A stretch of DNA of 17,463 bases from an uncultured Bacilli bacterium (lineage in GTDB: Bacteria; Bacillota_I; Bacilli_A; RF39; UBA660): contig CANQHY010000014.1 in the NCBI GenBank assembly GCA_947623975.1, forward strand, positions 1-17,463. Reading direction: 5' to 3'. How positions within the stretch are numbered: position 1 is the stretch's first letter; the number at the start of each line of letters is the position of its first letter. This document shows, one piece after another, positions 14,553-17,463 of this stretch. Below the pieces are notes generated by a model that was not told the DNA's origin, searched no databases, and saw nothing but the letters and a program-made list of their open reading frames with translations. Made by a program: the position numbers and the translations under genes.

Positions 14553-14948
14553 TTATGCATACCTTCCTCTAGGTCCATTATATAATATCTTATATAATTT
14601 ACGTGTTTTCTTTTCAGATCTCTTGTATGCCGTATCAATTATAAATATTTCTAATTTTGTAAAATAATATCTGCCAGAAAAGAATTGATTTTCAAGCTGC
14701 CTCTGGTAACCCAATTCTATTGATTGATTGACCATTGTACCGGGTTCAAATCTATCTGAATCCATAGCGTATTTTATTATATTTTTATACATTTTATAAA
14801 ATGGTCTACAGTTATCTATGGACGGATACTTTGGCTGAAATCGCATTATGACACGCCCACGATAAATACTTATACCATTAAAAGCTATCTCGTCAGTTAT
14901 AAATTCAGAATTAGTCATTTTAATTTCTCCATTTTTATAATTAGTCAT
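14553..14948 (-). CDS. Hypothetical protein with duplicated start, 131 (or 121) aa
   Basis: A basic, aromatic protein, with GISIYRGRVIMRFQPKYPS (25-43) and a Lys/Arg-rich C-terminus (about 108-131). Two in-frame ATGs, at 14948 and 14918, each have their own GGAGA SD and the same following codons (ATGACTAAT). ATG 14948 overlaps the preceding gene's stop as ATGACTAA, so it is probably coupled. ATG 14918 would start independently and give a protein 10 residues shorter. No known family recognised. The basic tail may contact nucleic acid, but that is a guess. Confidence 0.72.
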   Translation of the reverse strand: MTNYKNGEIKMTNSEFITDEIAFNGISIYRGRVIMRFQPKYPSIDNCRPFYKMYKNIIKYAMDSDRFEPGTMVNQSIELGYQRQLENQFFSGRYYFTKLEIFIIDTAYKRSEKKTRKLYKILYNGPRGRYA

Positions 14949-14964
14949 TTTGATCTCTCCATTT
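14911..14964. repeat. Tandem 30-bp duplication of a translation start region
   Basis: Twenty-four bases at 14911-14934 recur at 14941-14964 with two substitutions, exactly 30 bases apart. Each unit carries SD, spacer, ATG and the next two codons of the 131-aa gene. The period keeps the reading frame, so both starts are usable. Confidence 0.9.
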
Positions 14965-15099
14965 CATACAAGTTTTATAATATGAATTTATTGCTTCTTG
15001 AGTTCTTTTGCATGCATCTTCAAGATTATACATATGATTTTCTAAATTTTTATTAACTGATATCGCTTTATCAATTCTCTCTTTTGATATATTGTTCAT
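14941..15099 (-). CDS. Small helical protein, 52 aa
   Basis: ATG 15099 follows AAGGAAGATT, an SD placed just after the TAA of the DUF6353 gene. The frame ends in TAA overlapping the next ATG as ATGACTAA. The peptide (starts MNNISKERIDKAI, ends KTCMKWRDQND) is polar, charged and Leu/Ile-spaced like a single long helix or coiled coil. It includes two cysteines. The signals at both ends and the fit into a gap that would otherwise be empty argue for a real gene. Function unknown. Confidence 0.75.
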   Translation of the reverse strand: MNNISKERIDKAISVNKNLENHMYNLEDACKRTQEAINSYYKTCMKWRDQND

Positions 15100-15109
15100 A
15101 CAATCTTCC

Positions 15110-16024
15110 TTAAATCATGTCAAGTATTACACCATCGACATTAAAATCAAGAAGTATGGCACTTTCATAGCCGGGTTTAAGAGATCTACTTGCATCGTCG
15201 CTCATAAGATCTTTCCAGCATCTAAGCATAGAAAAGTCTATATGAGTATCGGGATGGGTCGGGTCATACATCCAACCGACAACAGCTCCCGCTCGTGTAT
15301 GAGGAAGACCGCAAAGATCATATACCTCATTTAAGAACATATGACCTCTTCTTGCAAGGGTTCTATTTGCTGTTCTTTCCTGAGCAGTAAGGAACGAGAT
15401 GTTATAGTCAGGGTCCTTACAATAATGACTATTAGTAGAGTCGAAGAATTTAGCATACATAGATGTATTAAGAGGTCCTACATGGACTTCATCGCCCTTT
15501 TTAACCTGCTCATCATCCTTGTCTGCCTTAACTACTCCGGACTTTATTCTACTTTCTACATCTTCACCAACCTGCTCAGCAACTCGTTTTCTATACTCTT
15601 CGAATTCAGAAGAAACAGCATTATAAGCTGCTATAAGAGCAAGATTTCTCTTATGAAGAATACCATGGGCTACGAGGAAACAAGTTATGCCGCCAGTAAC
15701 GAGCGCTACAGAGGGAGTATAAAGTTTTACAAGCTCAACTGCAGTCTTGGTCGTCTGCACAATTCTATCATGCTTGGCCATTTCCTCAGTATATACAACT
15801 GGCTGAGAAGTATGAGTTCCTTCTATTTCGTCTTTGATTTTTTTATCGTTGTCCAGGATTTCCTCGACATGAAGTGTTTCCTTACAAGCAAGTACGACGC
15901 CCCCAATTATAGAAATAGTGCCTACTCCTATAAGAATTTCAGGTGAATATTTAACAGTAAATAGCTTCGCCTTGCCAAATGCACGGCTTATACTTGTGGT
16001 TGCTTTAGTTACAAGCTCATTCAT
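15110..16024 (-). CDS. DUF6353-type two-helix membrane protein, 304 aa
   Basis: Two hydrophobic helices (about 27-47 and 103-123) are joined by a polar loop, with KYSPEILIGVG before the first and KLYTPSVALVTG before the second. HKRNLALIAAYNAVSSEFEEYRKRV (124-148) follows the second. The pattern matches what I know as DUF6353, a family common in gut phages and of unknown function. The C-terminus has LNEVYDLCGL (231-240), GW (250-251) and ILLDFNVDGVI. The start is ATG 16024 with AAAAGGAG upstream; it overlaps the previous stop as ATGAATGA. A TTG at 16045 would sit ahead of that SD and is rejected. It is probably inserted in the host membrane and may act with the acidic protein of 13307-14143. 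Confidence 0.85.
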   Translation of the reverse strand: MNELVTKATTSISRAFGKAKLFTVKYSPEILIGVGTISIIGGVVLACKETLHVEEILDNDKKIKDEIEGTHTSQPVVYTEEMAKHDRIVQTTKTAVELVKLYTPSVALVTGGITCFLVAHGILHKRNLALIAAYNAVSSEFEEYRKRVAEQVGEDVESRIKSGVVKADKDDEQVKKGDEVHVGPLNTSMYAKFFDSTNSHYCKDPDYNISFLTAQERTANRTLARRGHMFLNEVYDLCGLPHTRAGAVVGWMYDPTHPDTHIDFSMLRCWKDLMSDDASRSLKPGYESAILLDFNVDGVILDMI

Positions 16025-16538
16025 TGCTACTATCTCCTTTTCCAAATAGTTTGTCTAATATTGATTGAATATCGGCATCAACAGTAAATGGAATTTTTGA
16101 TGCCTTTGGATTATCATGATCTTCCACAGATACATATTTTTTAGGTTCCGTATCCATATTATGGCCAAACATTATATTGATCCATTTTCTCGCTGTTTCC
16201 AAATCGGTTGGAAGATTTTCTCTAGCTTTATTTGTTATTAGTGTTTTTATTTGCTCAATTATGAGTTTCTTCCCTTCTTCAGTAGTTATTTCCTCCGCGG
16301 CTTCCTGAGCATAAGGGCACATCATTATGTACATAAGAAGTTTCTTTAAAATAGCTTTAAAGTCATTCTTTTTATATAAGCCAAGTGTCGCTCTTCGATC
16401 TTGATATTCTATATCATCTCCCCTTTTATATTGAGCAAGAGAAGTTGATACAGCAGCTAAGCAAGCGGCATTTTCTGCAATTTTATTGAGTATAACGTCT
16501 TCTCCAAAAAAATCTGCCACAAGATTAACATCATCCAT
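16017..16538 (-). CDS. Hypothetical helical protein, 173 aa
   Basis: The sequence is largely helical, with a hydrophobic stretch LKKLLMYIMMCPYAQEAAEEI at about 65-85 that may be a buried helix rather than a membrane span. A C-terminal half rich in Lys, Asp and Glu ends near LDKLFGKGD. The start is set at ATG 16538, with AAAAGGAGAAAAAC just upstream and an ATGGATGA overlap with the preceding stop. The upstream ATG at 16565 lies before the SD. The stop overlaps the DUF6353 start by 8 bp, so the two are probably coupled. No family recognised. Confidence 0.75.
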   Translation of the reverse strand: MDDVNLVADFFGEDVILNKIAENAACLAAVSTSLAQYKRGDDIEYQDRRATLGLYKKNDFKAILKKLLMYIMMCPYAQEAAEEITTEEGKKLIIEQIKTLITNKARENLPTDLETARKWINIMFGHNMDTEPKKYVSVEDHDNPKASKIPFTVDADIQSILDKLFGKGDSSNE

Positions 16539-16893
16539 TTGTTTTTCTCCTTTTATTAATATCATCCCAGACTTCCTTAGGTACTATAGAGGAATTTAAC
16601 TGAACTATAAAGTTCATAATTACATCTATTTTGTGCATTCCAGTAGAAGAAGCAATCCATGACTGGGATATTGCATGCTCAAGGGCTCGCCTACTTTCTT
16701 CCCCATACCAAACTTTATGTGACGATATAACTTTTATCACGGATAGAAGTCTTATAGAGTTGTTAATAGACTGATTATACTCCCTTGTAGCAAAAAACTT
16801 ATGTTCATTATTTGATACATTATAAAGTGGTCTTTTTCTTAATCTAGGTGCTCCGTCTATGTATTCTGGTCTTAGAGACAATTTAGTTGCCAT
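16531..16893 (-). CDS. Hypothetical protein, 120 aa
   Basis: The protein starts with a Pro/Arg-rich stretch (LRPEYIDGAPRLRKRPLY, 7-24), followed by helices including SIRLLSVIKVIS (45-56) and a C-terminal basic tail (NKRRKTNG). ATG 16893 has GAGGAGAT about 9 bases upstream and overlaps the previous gene by 11 bp. No cysteine, membrane or catalytic motif. A Trp pair (62, 74) and HxIxxF-like spacing hint at a compact helical fold. It is unrecognised; position in a tightly packed run suggests co-expression with its neighbours. Confidence 0.75.
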   Translation of the reverse strand: MATKLSLRPEYIDGAPRLRKRPLYNVSNNEHKFFATREYNQSINNSIRLLSVIKVISSHKVWYGEESRRALEHAISQSWIASSTGMHKIDVIMNFIVQLNSSIVPKEVWDDINKRRKTNG

Positions 16894-17233
16894 TCTTTTT
16901 ATCTCCTCTTTCCTTCATATATGCTTCTTTTAATATAGTAGTTATTATACCTTGATATGTATCTGGATCAGTTATAAGTATATTATTATACATATAACTT
17001 AGAAAAGATGCTAAATGAGATTCAGCATATCGACAATATCTCTTCTTTTCTATTTTATCATATATTTTATAGCCTTCTCCTACTTCTATATTTTTAATTA
17101 CTATTCCGAGCATATGACCTATAAACCGCTCTTGCCAGCCGGGTTCAAATTCTATCTCCATTTTTTCAGCCACTGGCTCTTTTTCTAAGTCCATATGTTC
17201 ATCAAATTTTTTAAAAAATTCTTTTTCTGTCAT
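16883..17233 (-). CDS. Hypothetical protein, 116 aa
   Basis: A charged, acidic-then-basic helical protein with an N-terminal EKEFFKKFDEHMDLEKE stretch and a GHMLGIVIKNI segment near residue 39. ATG 17233 has AAGGAGAAT starting right at the preceding TAA, so translation is probably coupled. It overlaps the next gene by 11 bp. A hydrophobic stretch around LASFLSYMYNNILI (74-87) is too short and polar for a confident membrane span. No family recognised. Confidence 0.75.
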   Translation of the reverse strand: MTEKEFFKKFDEHMDLEKEPVAEKMEIEFEPGWQERFIGHMLGIVIKNIEVGEGYKIYDKIEKKRYCRYAESHLASFLSYMYNNILITDPDTYQGIITTILKEAYMKERGDKKNGN

Positions 17234-17243
17234 ATTATTCTCC

Positions 17244-17463
17244 TTATGGTGCTATTCTTATAGGCTTAGGCAGAACCAACATATAACCTATATTCATACC
17301 ATCCCTGCATTCTGAAACTACAGCCGTGGAAAGGTTTGTCCATCCCCAATAAACATCCGACCAAGGTGCGGTAATTCCGACCATGTCGTAAAGGTCATTT
17401 AGAGATACTTTTCCCGCTCTTTCCAGCAAATCTAGCATTGCTGTGAGAACATTTGTGGCATCG
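17244..17463 (-). CDS. 3' end of a phage protein cut by the window edge
   Basis: The frame is open to the right edge (first complete codons DATNVLTAML), so an internal Met at 17438 is not the start. The visible 72 residues contain LNDLYDMVGI, WSDVYWGWTNLS and a C-terminal LPKPIRI. The LNDLYDMVG...GW pattern parallels the C-terminus of the DUF6353 protein (LNEVYDLCG...GW). I recall similar C-termini on large phage proteins from gut metagenomes. The N-terminal part, which would identify the protein, lies outside the window. Confidence 0.7.
   Translation of the reverse strand, partial: DATNVLTAMLDLLERAGKVSLNDLYDMVGITAPWSDVYWGWTNLSTAVVSECRDGMNIGYMLVLPKPIRIAP

Noticed and set aside
15341..15946. 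201-codon plus-strand open frame
   Set aside because: It lies fully antisense to the DUF6353 gene, has no SD and is low-complexity in composition. All supported genes are on the minus strand.
16025..16045. TTG start for the DUF6353 protein
   Set aside because: A well-placed SD precedes ATG 16024, within the proposed extension.
16539..16565. Upstream ATG for the 173-aa protein
   Set aside because: AAAAGGAG sits downstream of it and is correctly spaced to ATG 16538 instead.
1..17463. Amber (TAG) recoding, suggested by no TAG among the gene stops
   Set aside because: About 25 stops in an AT-rich genome can lack TAG by bias. No gene is visibly cut by an in-frame TAG or missing a motif because of one.

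Overview
This is a low-GC tailed-phage (or prophage-like) accessory/replication segment. Every gene I accept is on the minus strand, so the window reads biologically from right (17463) to left (1). Gene starts carry strong AGGAGG-type Shine-Dalgarno (SD) sequences. Genes are packed with 1-bp TAATG and 8-bp ATGNNTAA/ATGNNTGA overlaps, and the stops are TAA with three TGA and no TAG. Together with several families that I recall, without a search, from phages of gut Clostridia, this suggests a Firmicutes (probably clostridial) host. No capsid, tail, portal, terminase, integrase, tRNA or CRISPR is present.

Right half (17463 to about 10812): a run of small genes of unknown function. It starts with the 3' end of a gene cut by the window edge, then three small hypotheticals and a two-helix membrane protein of the DUF6353 type (15110-16024). 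A 52-residue helical protein, a protein with a duplicated translation start, a zinc-ribbon protein, a membrane-anchored acidic protein and a conserved phage hypothetical follow. The run ends with two related proteins whose genes overlap out of frame, a 51-residue basic protein and a 357-residue zinc-ribbon protein.

Centre (10518-10811): the longest stretch without a gene except at its edges. It holds five copies of a 12-bp iteron (TGTKACACTTTT), two mirror copies of a 20-bp palindrome-like element and an AT-rich core with an 11-bp direct repeat. I read it as a candidate replication origin and/or operator region, with a promoter firing leftward.

Left half (10517 to 59): two small membrane proteins lead into the replication/transcription module. 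The main gene (5807-9943) encodes a 1378-residue polypeptide that joins an SF3 helicase, an archaeo-eukaryotic-type primase, a DEDDy proofreading exonuclease, a family B DNA polymerase and a C-terminal four-cysteine motif. It is followed by a single-stranded DNA-binding protein, an SF2/SNF2-like helicase, a VRR-type nuclease, a Cas4/RecB-like nuclease and a 900-residue protein. That last protein has the DFDGD signature of two-barrel RNA polymerases and three helix-turn-helix segments. A short conserved-looking hypothetical closes the window.

The two most interesting things are the all-in-one replicase and the putative single-subunit, HTH-equipped RNA polymerase. Both are encoded in one tight array downstream of an iteron-bearing intergenic region, so this phage may carry its own nearly complete replication and transcription machinery.
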